A DNA stretch of 64,000 nucleotides from Loxodes magnus (taxonomy: Eukaryota > Ciliophora > Karyorelictea > Loxodida > Loxodidae), in the NCBI GenBank assembly GCA_946699065.1, contig CAMPDV010000528.1, positions 62,001 to 126,000 of the forward strand, written 5' to 3'. Within the stretch, counting starts at the first letter, position 1. Every line of letters begins with the position of its first letter. Shown piece by piece: positions 1-20,767 of the stretch. The notes under the pieces are model-generated. The model had not been told where the DNA came from. It saw only the letters and a list, made by a program, of their open reading frames with translations, and made no database searches. Position numbers and translations under genes: made by a program.

Positions 1-504
1 GTATAATCTGCACTTCCCGATACGATGAACTCTGAATCACTGGATATAGCCACAGCATATACTCAATCTGTGTGACCACTCATGGTCTTACAGGTACCTG
101 TCTTGACGTCCCATAGTCTCACCGTATAATCATGACTTCCCGATACGATGAACTCTGAATCACTGGATATAGCCACAGATGATACCTAATGTGTGTGAAC
201 AATCATGGTCTTACAGGTACCTGTCTTGACGTCCCATAGTCTCACCGTATAATCATGACTTCCCGATACGATGAACTCTGAATCACTGGATATAGCCACA
301 GCTTATACTGAATCTGTGTGACCACTCATGGTCTTACAGGTACCTGTCTTGACGTCCCATAGTCTCATCGTATTATCTCCACTTCCCGATACGATGAACT
401 CTGAATCACTGGATATAGCCACAGCATATACTCAATCTGTGTGACCACTCATGGTCTTACAGGTACCTGTCTTGACGTCCCATAGTCTCACCGTCTAATC
501 ATAA

Positions 505-508
505 CCTT
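505..508 (-). other. One-base insertion (frameshift)
   Basis: ataaccttcccg has one base more than the usual ataacttcccg, at Ser23-Gly22. Copy of the event at 3,581. Confidence 0.85.
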
Positions 509-1170
509 CCCGATACGATGAACTCTGAATCACTGGATATAGCCACAGATGATACCTAATGTGTGTGAACAATCATGGTCTTACAGGTACCTGTCTTGAC
601 GTCCCATAGTCTCACCGTATTATCTCTACTTCCCGATACGATGAACTCTGAATCACTGGATATAGCCACAGCTTATACTGAATCTGTGTGACCACTCATG
701 GTCTTACAGGTACCTGTCTTGACGTCCCATAGTCTCACCGTATTATCTGCACTTCCCGATACGATGAACTCTGAATCACTGGATATAGCCACAGCTTATA
801 CTCAATCTGTGTGACCACTCATGGTCTTACAGGTACCTGTCTTGACGTCCCATAGTCTCATCGTATTATCTCCACTTCCCGATACGATGAACTCTGAATC
901 ACTGGATATAGCCAAAGCATATTCTCAATCTGTGTGACCACTCATGGTCTTACAGGTACCTGTCTTGACATTTCATAGTCTCACCGTATAATCTGCACTT
1001 CCCGATACGATGAACTCTGAATCACTGGATATAGCCACAGCATATACTCAATCTGTGTGACCACTCATGGTCTTACAGGTACCTGTCTTGACGTCCCATA
1101 GTCTCACCGTATTATCTCTACTTCCCGATACGATGAACTCTGAATCACTGGATATAGCCACAGATGATAC

Positions 1171-1653
1171 CTAATGTGTGTGAACAATCATGGTCTTACA
1201 GGTACCTGTCTTGACGTCCCATAGTCTCACCGTATAATCATGACTTCCCGATACGATGAACTCTGAATCACTGGATATAGCCACAGATGATACATAACTA
1301 GTGTGACCACTCATGGTCTTACAGGTACCTGTCTTGACGTCCCATAGTCTCACCGTATAATCATTCCTTCCCGATACGATGAACTCTGAATCACTGGATA
1401 TAGCCACAGCATATACAACATTAGTGTGACCACTCATGGTCTTACAGGTACCTGTCTTGACGTCCCATAGTCTCACCGTATAATCTGCACTTCCCGATAC
1501 GATGAACTCTGAATCACTGGATATAGCCACAGCATATACATAACTAGTGTGACCACTCATGGTCTTACAGGTACCTGTCTTGACGTCCCATAGTCTCACC
1601 GTATTATCTCTACTTCCCGAATCGATGAACTCTGAATCACTGGATATAGCCAC
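1171..1653 (-). CDS. WD40 open block, left copy of the 3,076-bp duplication
   Basis: 160 codons, left partner of the block at 4247, identical in protein and ending at the same TAG in codon 6. The two copies are in different absolute frames because of the one-base insertion at about 3581. Confidence 0.35.
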   Translation of the reverse strand: MAISSDSEFIDSGSRDNTVRLWDVKTGTCKTMSGHTSYVYAVAISSDSEFIVSGSADYTVRLWDVKTGTCKTMSGHTNVVYAVAISSDSEFIVSGRNDYTVRLWDVKTGTCKTMSGHTSYVSSVAISSDSEFIVSGSHDYTVRLWDVKTGTCKTMIVHTH

Positions 1654-3580
1654 AGCTTATACTCAATCTGTGTGACCACTCATGGTCTTACAGGTACCTG
1701 TCTTGACGTCCCATAGTCTCACCGTATAATCATTCCTTCCCGATACGATGAACTCTGAATCACTGGATATAGCCACAGCATATACTCAATCTGTGTGACC
1801 ACTCATGGTCTTACAAGTACCTGTCTTGACGTCCCATAGTCTCACCGTATAATCTGCACTTCCCGATACGATGAACTCTGAATCACTGGATATAGCCACA
1901 GATGATACATAACTAGTGTGACCACTCATGGTCTTACAAGTACCTGTCTTGACGTCCCATAGTCTCACCGTATTATCTCTACTTCCCGATACGATGAACT
2001 CTGAATCACTGGATATAGCCACAGATGATACCTAATGTGTGTGAACAATCATGGTCTTACAGGTACCTGTCTTGACGTCCCATAGTCTCACCGTATAATC
2101 ATGACTTCCCGATACGATGAACTCTGAATCACTGGATATAGCCACAGATGATACCTAATGTGTGTGAACAATCATGGTCTTACAGGTACCTGTCTTGACG
2201 TCCCATAGTCTCACCGTATAATCATGACTTCCCGATACGATGAACTCTGAATCACTGGATATAGCCACAGCTTATACTGAATCTGTGTGACCACTCATGG
2301 TCTTACAAGTACCTGTCTTGACGTCCCATAGTCTCACCGTATTATCTCTACTTCCCGATACGATGAACTCTGAATCACTGGATATAGCCACAGATGATAC
2401 CTAATGTGTGTGAACAATCATGGTCTTACAGGTACCTGTCTTGACGTCCCATAGTCTCACCGTATAATCATGACTTCCCGATACGATGAACTCTGAATCA
2501 CTGGATATAGCCACAGCTTATACATAACTTGTGTGAGCTCTCATGGTCTTACAAGTACCTGTCTTGACGTCCCATAGTCTCACCGTATTATCTCTACTTC
2601 CCGATACGATGAACTCTGAATCACTGGATATAGCCACAGCTTATACTGAATCTGTGTGACCACTCATGGTCTTACAGGTACCTGTCTTGACGTCCCATAG
2701 TCTCATCGTATTATCTCCACTTCCCGATACGATGAACTCTGAATCACTGGATATAGCCACAGCATATACTCAATCTGTGTGGCCACTCATGGTCTTACAA
2801 GTACCTGTCTTGACGTCCCATAGTCTCACCGTTTTTTCTCTACTTCCCGATACGATGAACTCTGAATCACTGGATATAGCCACAGCTTATACTCAATCTG
2901 TGTGACCACTCATGGTCTTACAGGTACCTGTCTTGACGTCCCATAGTCTCATCGTATAATCTGCACTTCCCGATACGATGAACTCTGAATCACTGGATAT
3001 AGACACAGATCATACATAACTAGTGTGACCACTCATGGTCTTACAGGTACCTGTCTTGACATTTCATAGTCTCACCGTATAATCTGCACTTCCCGATACG
3101 ATGAACTCTGAATCACTGGATATAGCCACAGCATATACTCAATCTGTGTGACCACTCATGGTCTTACAGGTACCTGTCTTGACGTCCCATAGTCTCACCG
3201 TATAATCATGACTTCCCGATACGATGAACTCTGAATCACTGGATATAGCCACAGATGATACCTAATGTGTGTGAACAATCATGGTCTTACAGGTACCTGT
3301 CTTGACGTCCCATAGTCTCACCGTATAATCATGACTTCCCGATACGATGAACTCTGAATCACTGGATATAGCCACAGCTTATACTGAATCTGTGTGACCA
3401 CTCATGGTCTTACAGGTACCTGTCTTGACGTCCCATAGTCTCATCGTATTATCTCCACTTCCCGATACGATGAACTCTGAATCACTGGATATAGCCACAG
3501 CATATACTCAATCTGTGTGACCACTCATGGTCTTACAGGTACCTGTCTTGACGTCCCATAGTCTCACCGTCTAATCATAA

Positions 3581-3584
3581 CCTT
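3581..3584 (-). other. One-base insertion (frameshift)
   Basis: Same insertion as at 505, 3,076 bp away; the open blocks on either side change frame accordingly. Confidence 0.85.
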
Positions 3585-4246
3585 CCCGATACGATGAACT
3601 CTGAATCACTGGATATAGCCACAGATGATACCTAATGTGTGTGAACAATCATGGTCTTACAGGTACCTGTCTTGACGTCCCATAGTCTCACCGTATTATC
3701 TCTACTTCCCGATACGATGAACTCTGAATCACTGGATATAGCCACAGCTTATACTGAATCTGTGTGACCACTCATGGTCTTACAGGTACCTGTCTTGACG
3801 TCCCATAGTCTCACCGTATTATCTGCACTTCCCGATACGATGAACTCTGAATCACTGGATATAGCCACAGCTTATACTCAATCTGTGTGACCACTCATGG
3901 TCTTACAGGTACCTGTCTTGACGTCCCATAGTCTCATCGTATTATCTCCACTTCCCGATACGATGAACTCTGAATCACTGGATATAGCCAAAGCATATTC
4001 TCAATCTGTGTGACCACTCATGGTCTTACAGGTACCTGTCTTGACATTTCATAGTCTCACCGTATAATCTGCACTTCCCGATACGATGAACTCTGAATCA
4101 CTGGATATAGCCACAGCATATACTCAATCTGTGTGACCACTCATGGTCTTACAGGTACCTGTCTTGACGTCCCATAGTCTCACCGTATTATCTCTACTTC
4201 CCGATACGATGAACTCTGAATCACTGGATATAGCCACAGATGATAC

Positions 4247-4729
4247 CTAATGTGTGTGAACAATCATGGTCTTACAGGTACCTGTCTTGACGTCCCATAG
4301 TCTCACCGTATAATCATGACTTCCCGATACGATGAACTCTGAATCACTGGATATAGCCACAGATGATACATAACTAGTGTGACCACTCATGGTCTTACAG
4401 GTACCTGTCTTGACGTCCCATAGTCTCACCGTATAATCATTCCTTCCCGATACGATGAACTCTGAATCACTGGATATAGCCACAGCATATACAACATTAG
4501 TGTGACCACTCATGGTCTTACAGGTACCTGTCTTGACGTCCCATAGTCTCACCGTATAATCTGCACTTCCCGATACGATGAACTCTGAATCACTGGATAT
4601 AGCCACAGCATATACATAACTAGTGTGACCACTCATGGTCTTACAGGTACCTGTCTTGACGTCCCATAGTCTCACCGTATTATCTCTACTTCCCGAATCG
4701 ATGAACTCTGAATCACTGGATATAGCCAC
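4247..4729 (-). CDS. WD40 open block, right copy of the 3,076-bp duplication
   Basis: 160 codons ending at TAG in codon 6 after His5. Protein identical to 1171-1653. Asp for Val20 (EFIDSGS) in the first blade comes from a two-base swap (GTATCGG versus a GAT form) shared by both copies. Confidence 0.35.
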   Translation of the reverse strand: MAISSDSEFIDSGSRDNTVRLWDVKTGTCKTMSGHTSYVYAVAISSDSEFIVSGSADYTVRLWDVKTGTCKTMSGHTNVVYAVAISSDSEFIVSGRNDYTVRLWDVKTGTCKTMSGHTSYVSSVAISSDSEFIVSGSHDYTVRLWDVKTGTCKTMIVHTH

Positions 4730-5679
4730 AGCTTATACTCAATCTGTGTGACCACTCATGGTCTTACAGGTACCTGTCTTGACGTCCCATAGTCTCACCG
4801 TATAATCATTCCTTCCCGATACGATGAACTCTGAATCACTGGATATAGCCACAGCATATACTCAATCTGTGTGACCACTCATGGTCTTACAAGTACCTGT
4901 CTTGACGTCCCATAGTCTCACCGTATAATCTGCACTTCCCGATACGATGAACTCTGAATCACTGGATATAGCCACAGATGATACATAACTAGTGTGACCA
5001 CTCATGGTCTTACAAGTACCTGTCTTGACGTCCCATAGTCTCACCGTATTATCTCTACTTCCCGATACGATGAACTCTGAATCACTGGATATAGCCACAG
5101 ATGATACCTAATGTGTGTGAACAATCATGGTCTTACAGGTACCTGTCTTGACGTCCCATAGTCTCACCGTATAATCATGACTTCCCGATACGATGAACTC
5201 TGAATCACTGGATATAGCCACAGATGATACCTAATGTGTGTGAACAATCATGGTCTTACAGGTACCTGTCTTGACGTCCCATAGTCTCACCGTATAATCA
5301 TGACTTCCCGATACGATGAACTCTGAATCACTGGATATAGCCACAGCTTATACTGAATCTGTGTGACCACTCATGGTCTTACAAGTACCTGTCTTGACGT
5401 CCCATAGTCTCACCGTATTATCTCTACTTCCCGATACGATGAACTCTGAATCACTGGATATAGCCACAGATGATACCTAATGTGTGTGAACAATCATGGT
5501 CTTACAGGTACCTGTCTTGACGTCCCATAGTCTCACCGTATAATCATGACTTCCCGATACGATGAACTCTGAATCACTGGATATAGCCACAGCTTATACA
5601 TAACTTGTGTGAGCTCTCATGGTCTTACAAGTACCTGTCTTGACGTCCCATAGTCTCACCGTATTATCTCTACTTCCCG

Positions 5680-11492
<5,813 letters not shown>

Positions 11493-11620
11493 ACAGATGA
11501 TACCTAATGTGTGTGAACAATCATGGTCTTACAAGTACCTGTCTTGACGTCACATAGTCTCACCGTATTATCTCTACTTCCAGATACGATGAACTCTGAA
11601 TCACTGGATATAGCCACAGC

Positions 11621-12109
11621 TTATACATAACTTGTGTGACCACTCATGGTCTTACAAGTACCTGTCTTGACGTCCCATAGTCTCACCGTATAATCATTCC
11701 TTCCCGATACGATGAACTCTGAATCACTGGATATAGCCACAGATAATACATAACTAGTGTGACCACTCATGGTCTTACAGGTACCTGTCTTGACGTCCCA
11801 TAGTCTCACCGTATAATCATGACTTCCCGATACGATGAACTCTGAATCACTGGATATAGCCACAGCATATACATAACTAGTGTGACCACTCATGGTCTTA
11901 CAGGTACCTGTCTTGACGTCCCATAGTCTCATCGTATAATCTGCACTTCCCGATACGATGAACTCTGAATCACTGGATATAGCCACAGCATATACTGAAT
12001 CTGTGTGACCACTCATGGTCTTACAGGTACCTGTCTTGACGTCCCATAGTCTCATCGTATTATCTCCACTTCCCGATACGATGAACTCTGAATCACTGGA
12101 TATAGCCAC
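11621..12109 (-). CDS. WD40 open block, four blades
   Basis: 162 codons ending at TAA in codon 8. Several blades have Met for Val28 (TMRLW), from ATG for GTG, and Leu at codon 8 (VLSVAIS), from TTA, which completes the set TCA, TGA, TAA, TTA at that codon. Confidence 0.35.
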   Translation of the reverse strand: MAISSDSEFIVSGSGDNTMRLWDVKTGTCKTMSGHTDSVYAVAISSDSEFIVSGSADYTMRLWDVKTGTCKTMSGHTSYVYAVAISSDSEFIVSGSHDYTVRLWDVKTGTCKTMSGHTSYVLSVAISSDSEFIVSGRNDYTVRLWDVKTGTCKTMSGHTSYV

Positions 12110-12556
12110 AGCATATACTCAATCTGTGTGACCACTCATGGTCTTACAAGTACCTGTCTTGACGTTCCATAGTCTCACCGTCTCATCATCACTTCCCGAT
12201 ACGATGAACTCTGAATCACTGGATATAGCCACAGATCATACATGACTAGTGTGACCACTCATGGTCTTACAGGTACCTGTCTTGACGTCCCATAGTCTCA
12301 CCGTCTAATCTTAACTTCCCGATACGATGAACTCTGAATCACTGGATATAGCCACAGATGATACATAACTAGTGTGACCACTCATGGTCTTACAGGTACC
12401 TGTCTTGACGTCCCATAGTCTCACCGTATTATCTCTACTTCCCGATACGATGAACTCTGAATCACTGGATATAGCCACAGCATATACTCAATCTGTGTGA
12501 CCACTCATGGTCTTACAGGTACCTGTCTTGACGTCCCATAGTCTCACCGTCTAATC

Positions 12557-13093
12557 TTAACTTCCCGATACGATGAACTCTGAATCACTGGATATAGCCA
12601 CAGATGATACATAACTAGTGTGACCACTCATGGTCTTACAGGTACCTGTCTTGACGTCCCATAGTCTCACCGTATTATCTCTACTTCCCGATACGATGAA
12701 CTCTGAATCACTGGATATAGCCACAGATGATACATAACTAGTGTGACCACTCATGGTCTTACAGGTACCTGTCTTGACGTCCCATAGTCTCACCGTATTA
12801 TCTCCACTTCCCGATACGATGAACTCTGAATCACTGGATATAGCCACAGATGATACATAACTAGTGTGACCACTCATGGTCTTACAGGTACCTGTCTTGA
12901 CGTCACATAGTCTCACCGTATTATCTCCACTTCCCGATACGATGAACTCTGAATCACTGGATAAAGCCACAGATGATACATAACTAGTGTGACCACTCAT
13001 GGTCTTACAGGTACCTGTCTTGACGTCCCATAGTCTCACCGTAGAATCTGCACTTCCCGATACGATGAACTCTGAATCACTGGATATAGCCAC
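12557..13093 (-). CDS. WD40 open block, 4.4 blades
   Basis: 178 codons ending at TAA in codon 24. Blades are Ser-Tyr-Val-Ser-Ser at 5-9; one has Cys for Trp31 (VRLCDV), from TGG to TGT, and one has Leu for Ile12 (VALSSDS). Next to the frameshifted unit at 13211. Confidence 0.35.
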   Translation of the reverse strand: MAISSDSEFIVSGSADSTVRLWDVKTGTCKTMSGHTSYVSSVALSSDSEFIVSGSGDNTVRLCDVKTGTCKTMSGHTSYVSSVAISSDSEFIVSGSGDNTVRLWDVKTGTCKTMSGHTSYVSSVAISSDSEFIVSGSRDNTVRLWDVKTGTCKTMSGHTSYVSSVAISSDSEFIVSGS

Positions 13094-13210
13094 AGATCAT
13101 ACAGAATCTGTGTGACCACTCATGGTCTTACAGGTACCTGTCTTGACGTTCCATAGTCTCACCGTCTTATCTCAACTTCCCGATACGATGAACTCTGAAT
13201 CACTGGATAT

Positions 13211-13220
13211 AGCCAGATAA
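13211..13220 (-). other. Two-base deletion (frameshift)
   Basis: agccagataa lacks one CA of the usual agccacagataa, before codon 9-10. It moves the frame between the blocks at 12,557 and 13,785. Confidence 0.85.
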
Positions 13221-14930
13221 TACATAACTAGTGTGACCACTCATGGTCTTACAGGTACCTGTCTTGACGTCCCATAGTCTCACCGCACAATCTCAACTTC
13301 CCGATACGATGAACTCTGAATCACTGGATATAGCCACAGATCATACTGAACTCGTGTGACCACTCATGGTCTTACAGGTACCTGTCTTGACGTTCCATAG
13401 TCTCACCGTAGAATCTCCACTTCCCGATACGATTATCTCTGAATCACTGGATATAGCCACAGATCATACATGGCTAGTGTGACCACTCATGGTCTTACTG
13501 GTACCTGTCTTGACGTCCCATAGTCTCACCGTCTTATCTGCACTTCCCGATACGATGAACTCTGAATCACTGGATATAGCAACAGATCATACATAACTAG
13601 TGTGACCACTCATGGTCTTACAGGTACCTGTCTTGACGTCCCATAGTCTCACCGTATTATCTCCACTTCCCGATACGATGAACTCTGAATCACTGGATAT
13701 AGCCACAGCATATACTCAATCTGTGTGACCACTCATGGTCTTACAGGTACCTGTCTTGACGTCCCATAGTCTCACCGTATAATCTTAACTTCCCGATACG
13801 ATGAACTCTGAATCATTGGATATAGCCACAGCATATACAACATTAGTGTGACCACTCATGGTCTTACAGGTACCTGTCTTGACGTCCCATAGTCTCACCG
13901 TATTATCTCTACTTCCCGATACGATGAACTCTGAATCACTGGATATAGCCACAGATGATACATAACTAGTGTGACCACTCATGGTCTTACAGGTACCTGT
14001 CTTGACGTCCCATAGTCTCACCGTATTATCTCCACTTCCCGATACGATGAACTCTGAATCACTGGATATAGCCACAGATGATACATAACTAGTGTGACCA
14101 CTCATGGTCTTACAGGTACCTGTCTTGACGTCCCATAGTCTCATCGTATTATCTGCACTTCCCGATACGATGAACTCTGAATCACTGGATATATCCACAG
14201 CATATACTCAATCTGTGTGACCACTCATGGTCTTACAGGTACCTGTCTTGACGTCCCATAGTCTCACCGTATAATCATAACTTCCCGATACGATGAACTC
14301 TGAATCACTGGATATAGCCACAGATGATACATAACTAGTGTGACCACTCATGGTCTTACAGGTACCTGTCTTGACGTCCCATAGTCTCACCGTATTATCT
14401 CTACTTCCCGATACGATGAACTCTGAATCACTGGATATAGCCACAGATGATACATAACTAGTGTGACCACTCATGGTCTTACAGGTACCTGTCTTGACGT
14501 CCCATAGTCTCACCGTATTATCTCCACTTCCCGATACGATGAACTCTGAATCACTGGATATAGCCACAGATGATACATAACTAGTGTGACCACTCATGGT
14601 CTTACAGGTACCTGTCTTGACGTCCCATAGTCTCACCGTCTTATCTGCACTTCCCGATACGATGAACTCTGAATCACTGGATATAGCAACAGATCATACA
14701 TGACTAGTGTGACCACTCATGTTCTTACAGGTACCTGTCTTGACGTCCCATAGTCTCACCGTAGAATCTGCACTTCCCGATACGATGAACTCTGAATCAC
14801 TGGATATAGCCACAGATCATACAGAATCTGTGTGACCACTCATGGTCTTACAGGTACCTGTCTTGACGTTCCATAGTCTCACCGTCTTATCTCAACTTCC
14901 CGATACGATGAACTCTGAATCACTGGATAT

Positions 14931-14940
14931 AGCCAGATAA
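14931..14940 (-). other. Two-base deletion (frameshift)
   Basis: Second copy of the CA loss at 13,211, carried by the 1,720-bp duplication; it moves the frame between the blocks at 14,208 and 15,553. Confidence 0.85.
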
Positions 14941-17900
14941 TACATAACTAGTGTGACCACTCATGGTCTTACAGGTACCTGTCTTGACGTCCCATAGTCT
15001 CACCGTACAATCTCAACTTCCCGATACGATGAACTCTGAATCACTGGATATAGCCACAGATCATACATGACTAGTGTGACCACTCATGGTCTTACAGGTA
15101 CCTGTCTTGACGTTCCATAGTCTCACCGTCTTATCATAACTTCCCGATACGATGAACTCTGAATCACTGGATATAGCAACAGATCATACATAACTCGTGT
15201 GACCACTCATGGTCTTACAGGTACCTGTCTTGACGTCCCATAGTCTCACCGTATTATCTCAACTTCCCGATACGATGAACTCTGAATCACTGGATATAGC
15301 CACAGATCATACTGAACTCGTGTGACCACTCATGGTCTTACAGGTACCTGTCTTGACGTTCCATAGTCTCACCGTAGAATCTCCACTTCCCGATACGATG
15401 ATCTCTGAATCACTGGATATAGCCACAGATCATACATGGCTAGTGTGACCACTCATGGTCTTACAGGTACCTGTCTTGACGTCCCATAGTCTCACCATCA
15501 TATCTGCACTTCCCGATACGATGAACTCTGAATCACTGGATATAGCCACAGATCATACATAACTAGTGTGACCACTCATGGTCTTACAGGTACCTGTCTT
15601 GACGTTCCATAGTCTCACCGTCTTATCATAACTTCCCGATACGATGAACTCTGAATCACTGGATATAGCCACAGATAATACAGAATCTGTGTGACCACTC
15701 ATGGTCTTACAGGTACCTGTCTTGACGTCCCATAGTCTCACCGCACAATCTCAACTTCCCGATACGATGAACTCTGAATCACTGGATATAGCCACAGATC
15801 ATACTGAACTCGTGTGACCACTCATGGTCTTACAGGTACCTGTCTTGACGTTCCATAGTCTCACCGTAGAATCTCCACTTCCCGATACGATGATCTCTGA
15901 ATCACTGGATATAGCCACAGATCATACATGGCTAGTGTGACCACTCATGGTCTTACAGGTACCTGTCTTGACGTCCCATAGTCTCACCGTATTATCTCCA
16001 CTTCCCGATACGATGAACTCTGAATCACTGGATATAGCCACAGATCATACATGACTAGTGTGACCACTCATGGTCTTACAGGTACCTGTCTTGACGTCCC
16101 ATAGTCTCACCGTAGAATCTGCACTTCCCGATACGATGAACTCTGAATCACTGGATATAGCCACAGCATATACATAATCTTTGTGACCACTCATGGTCTT
16201 ACAGGTACCTGTCTTGACGTCCCATAGTCTCACCGTTTTATCTGCACTTCCCGATACGATGAACTCTGAATCACTGGATATAGCCACAGATCATACTGAA
16301 CTCGTGTGACCACTCATGGTCTTACAGGTACCTGTCTTGACGTCCCATAGTCTCACCGTCTTATCTGCACTTCCCGATACGATGAACTCTGAATAACTGG
16401 ATATAGCCACAGATCATACAGAAATAGTGTGACCACTCATGGTCTTACTGGTACCTGTCTTGACGTCCCATAGTCTCACCTTACAATCTCAACTTCCCGA
16501 TACGATGAACTCTGAATCACTGGATATGGCCACAGATGATACATAACTAGTGTGACCACTCATGGTCTTACAGGTACCTGTCTTGACGTCCCATAGTCTC
16601 ACCGTACAATCATGACTTCCCGATACGATGAACTCTAAATCACTGGATATAGCCACAGATCATACAGAATCTGTGTGACCACTCATGGTCTTACAGGTAC
16701 CTGTCTTGACGTCCCATAGTCTCACCGTAGAATCTGCACTTCCCGATACGATGAACTCTGAATCACTGGATATAGCAACAGATCATACAGAAATAGTGTG
16801 ACCACTCATGGTCTTACAGGTACCTGTCTTGACGTCCCATAGTCTCACCGTACAATCTCAACTTCCCGATACGATGAACTCTGAATCACTGGATATAGCA
16901 ACAGATCATACAGAACTAGTGTGACCACTCATGGTCTTACTGGTACCTGTCTTGACGTCCCATAGTCTCACCGTAGAATCTGCACTTCCCGATACGATGA
17001 ACTCTGAATCACTGGATATAGCAACAGATCATACAGAACTAGTGTGACCACTCATGGTCTTACTGGTACCTGTCTTGACGTCCCATAGTCTCACCATCTT
17101 ATCTGCACTTCCCGATACGATGAACTCTGAATCACTGGATATAGCCACAGATCATACATAACTAGTGTGACCACTCATGGTCTTACAGGTACCTGTCTTG
17201 ACGTCCCATAGTCTCACCGTACAATCTCAACTTCCCGATACGATGAACTCTGAATCACTGGATATAGCAACAGATCATACAGAACTAGTGTGACCACTCA
17301 TGGTCTTACTGGTACCTGTCTTGACGTCCCATAGTCTCACCGTCTTATCTGCACTTCCCGATACGATGAACTCTGAATAACTGGATATAGCCACAGATCA
17401 TACAGAAATAGTGTGACCACTCATGGTCTTACAGGTACCTGTCTTGACGTCCCATAGTCTCACCGTACAATCTCAACTTCCCGATACGATGAACTCTGAA
17501 TCACTGGATATAGCAACAGATCATACAGAACTAGTGTGACCACTCATGGTCTTACTGGTACCTGTCTTGACGTCCCATAGTCTCACCATCTTATCTGCAC
17601 TTCCCGATACGATGATCTCTGAATCACTGGATATAGCCACAGATCATACATGGCTAGTGTGACCACTCATGGTCTTACAGGTACCTGTCTTGACGTCCCA
17701 TAGTCTCACCGTACAATCTCAACTTCCCGATACGATGAACTCTGAATCACTGGATATGGCCACAGATGATACATAACTAGTGTGACCACTCATGGTCTTA
17801 CTGGTACCTGTCTTGACGTCCCATAGTCTCACCGTAGAATCTGCACTTCCCGATACGATGAACTCTGAATAACTGGATATAGCCACAGATCATACAGAAA

Positions 17901-18029
17901 TAGTGTGACCACTCATGGTCTTACAGGTACCTGTCTTGACGTCCCATAGTCTCACCGTACAATCATGACTTCCCGATACGATGAACTCTGAATCACTGGA
18001 TATAGCCACAGATCATACATGACTAGTGT

Positions 18030-20767
18030 GACCACTCATGGTCTTACTGGTACCTGTCTTGACGTCCCATAGTCTCACCATCTTATCTGCACTTCCCGAT
18101 ACGATGATCTCTGAATCACTGGATATAGCCACAGATCATACATGGCTAGTGTGACCACTCATGGTCTTACAGGTACCTGTCTTGACGTCCCATAGTCTCA
18201 CCGTACAATCATGACTTCCCGATACGATGAACTCTGAATCACTGGATATAGCCACAGATCATACATGACTAGTGTGACCACTCATGGTCTTACAGGTACC
18301 TGTCTTGACGTCCCATAGTCTCACCGTCTTATCTGCACTTCCCGATACGATGAACTCTGAATCACTGGATATAGCCACAGATCATACATGGCTAGTGTGA
18401 CCACTCATGGTCTTACAGGTACCTGTCTTGACGTCCCATAGTCTCACCGTACAATCTCAACTTCCCGATACGATGAACTCTGAATCACTGGATATGGCCA
18501 CAGATGATACATAACTAGTGTGACCACTCATGGTCTTACAGGTACCTGTCTTGACGTCCCATAGTCTCACCGTACAATCATGACTTCCCGATACGATGAA
18601 CTCTAAATCACTGGATATAGCCACAGATCATACATTACTAGTGTGACCACTCATGGTCTTACAGGTACCTGTCTTGACGTCCCATAGTCTCACCGTAGAA
18701 TCTGCACTTCCCGATACGATGAACTCTGAATCACTGGATATAGCAACAGATCATACAGAACTAGTGTGACCACTCATGGTCTTACTGGTACCTGTCTTGA
18801 CGTCCCATAGTCTCACCATCTTATCTGCACTTCCCGATACGATGAACTCTGAATCACTGGATATAGCCACAGATCATACATGGCTAGTGTGACCACTCAT
18901 GGTCTTACAGGTACCTGTCTTGATGTCCCATAGTCTCACCGTACAATCTCAACTTCCCGATACGATGAACTCTGAATCACTGGATATAGCAACAGATCAT
19001 ACAGAACTAGTGTGACCACTCATGGTCTTACTGGTACCTGTCTTGACGTCCCATAGTCTCACCGTCTTATCTGCACTTCCCGATACGATGAACTCTGAAT
19101 AACTGGATATAGCCACAGATCATACAGAAATAGTGTGACCACTCATGGTCTTACAGGTACCTGTCTTGACGTCCCATAGTCTCACCGTCTTATCTGCACT
19201 TCCCGATACGATGATCTCTGAATCACTGGATATAGCCACAGATCATACATGGCTAGTGTGACCACTCATGGTCTTACAGGTACCTGTCTTGACGTCCCAT
19301 AGTCTCACCGTATTATCTCAACTTCCCGATACGATGAACTCTGAATCACTGGATATAGCCACAGATCATACATGACTAGTGTGACCACTCATGGTCTTAC
19401 AGGTACCTGTCTTGACGTCCCATAGTCTCACCATCTTATCTGCACTTCCCGATACGATGATCTCTGAATCACTGGATATAGCCACAGATCATACATGGCT
19501 AGTGTGACCACTCATGGTCTTACTGGTACCTGTCTTGACGTCCCATAGTCTCACCGTACAATCTCAACTTCCCGATACGATGAACTCTGAATCACTGGAT
19601 ATAGCAACAGATCATACAGAAATAGTGTGACCACTCATGGTCTTACAGGTACCTGTCTTGACGTCCCATAGTCTCACCGTATTATCTCAACTTCCCGATA
19701 CGATGAACTCTGAATCACTGGATATAGCAACAGATCATACAGAACTAGTGTGACCACTCATGGTCTTACTGGTACCTGTCTTGACGTCCCATAGTCTCAC
19801 CGTACAATCTCAACTTCCCGATACGATGAACTCTGAATCACTGGATATAGCAACAGATCATACAGAACTAGTGTGACCACTCATGGTCTTACTGGTACCT
19901 GTCTTGACGTCCCATAGTCTCACCATCTTATCTGCACTTCCCGATACGATGATCTCTGAATCACTGGATATAGCCACAGATCATACATGGCTAGTGTGAC
20001 CACTCATGGTCTTACAGGTACCTGTCTTGACGTCCCATAGTCTCACCGTACAATCATGACTTCCCGATACGATGAACTCTGAATCACTGGATATAGCCAC
20101 AGATCATACATGACTAGTGTGACCACTCATGGTCTTACAGGTACCTGTCTTGACGTCCCATAGTCTCACCGTCTTATCTGCACTTCCCGATACGATGAAC
20201 TCTGAATCACTGGATATAGCCACAGATCATACATGGCTAGTGTGACCACTCATGGTCTTACAGGTACCTGTCTTGACGTCCCATAGTCTCACCGTACAAT
20301 CTCAACTTCCCGATACGATGAACTCTGAATCACTGGATATGGCCACAGATGATACATAACTAGTGTGACCACTCATGGTCTTACAGGTACCTGTCTTGAC
20401 GTCCCATAGTCTCACCGTACAATCATGACTTCCCGATACGATGAACTCTAAATCACTGGATATAGCCACAGATCATACATTACTAGTGTGACCACTCATG
20501 GTCTTACAGGTACCTGTCTTGACGTCCCATAGTCTCACCGTAGAATCTGCACTTCCCGATACGATGAACTCTGAATCACTGGATATAGCAACAGATCATA
20601 CAGAACTAGTGTGACCACTCATGGTCTTACTGGTACCTGTCTTGACGTCCCATAGTCTCACCATCTTATCTGCACTTCCCGATACGATGAACTCTGAATC
20701 ACTGGATATAGCCACAGATCATACATGGCTAGTGTGACCACTCATGGTCTTACAGGTACCTGTCTTG
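18030..20767. repeat. 1,845-bp offset duplication (15 units)
   Basis: About 18,030-18,922 matches 19,875-20,767. A rare tacatta variant (18,631 and 20,476) and the ctctaaatc variant just before it mark both copies. Confidence 0.75.

Larger units (their letters stand above)
12980..15060. repeat. 1,720-bp offset duplication (14 units minus 2 bases)
   Basis: About 12,985-13,340 matches 14,705-15,060 with a few substitutions. Both copies have the same two-base deletion in agccagataa, which explains the offset of 14 x 123 - 2. Confidence 0.8.

Noticed and set aside
2666..2905. Plus-strand open frame of 79 codons, with copies at 5742-5981, 8448-8687 and 10785-11024
   Set aside because: It is the antisense of the WD40 unit, open only where T-run and tgtgtgg variants happen to remove stops. 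It has no domain and no start signal.
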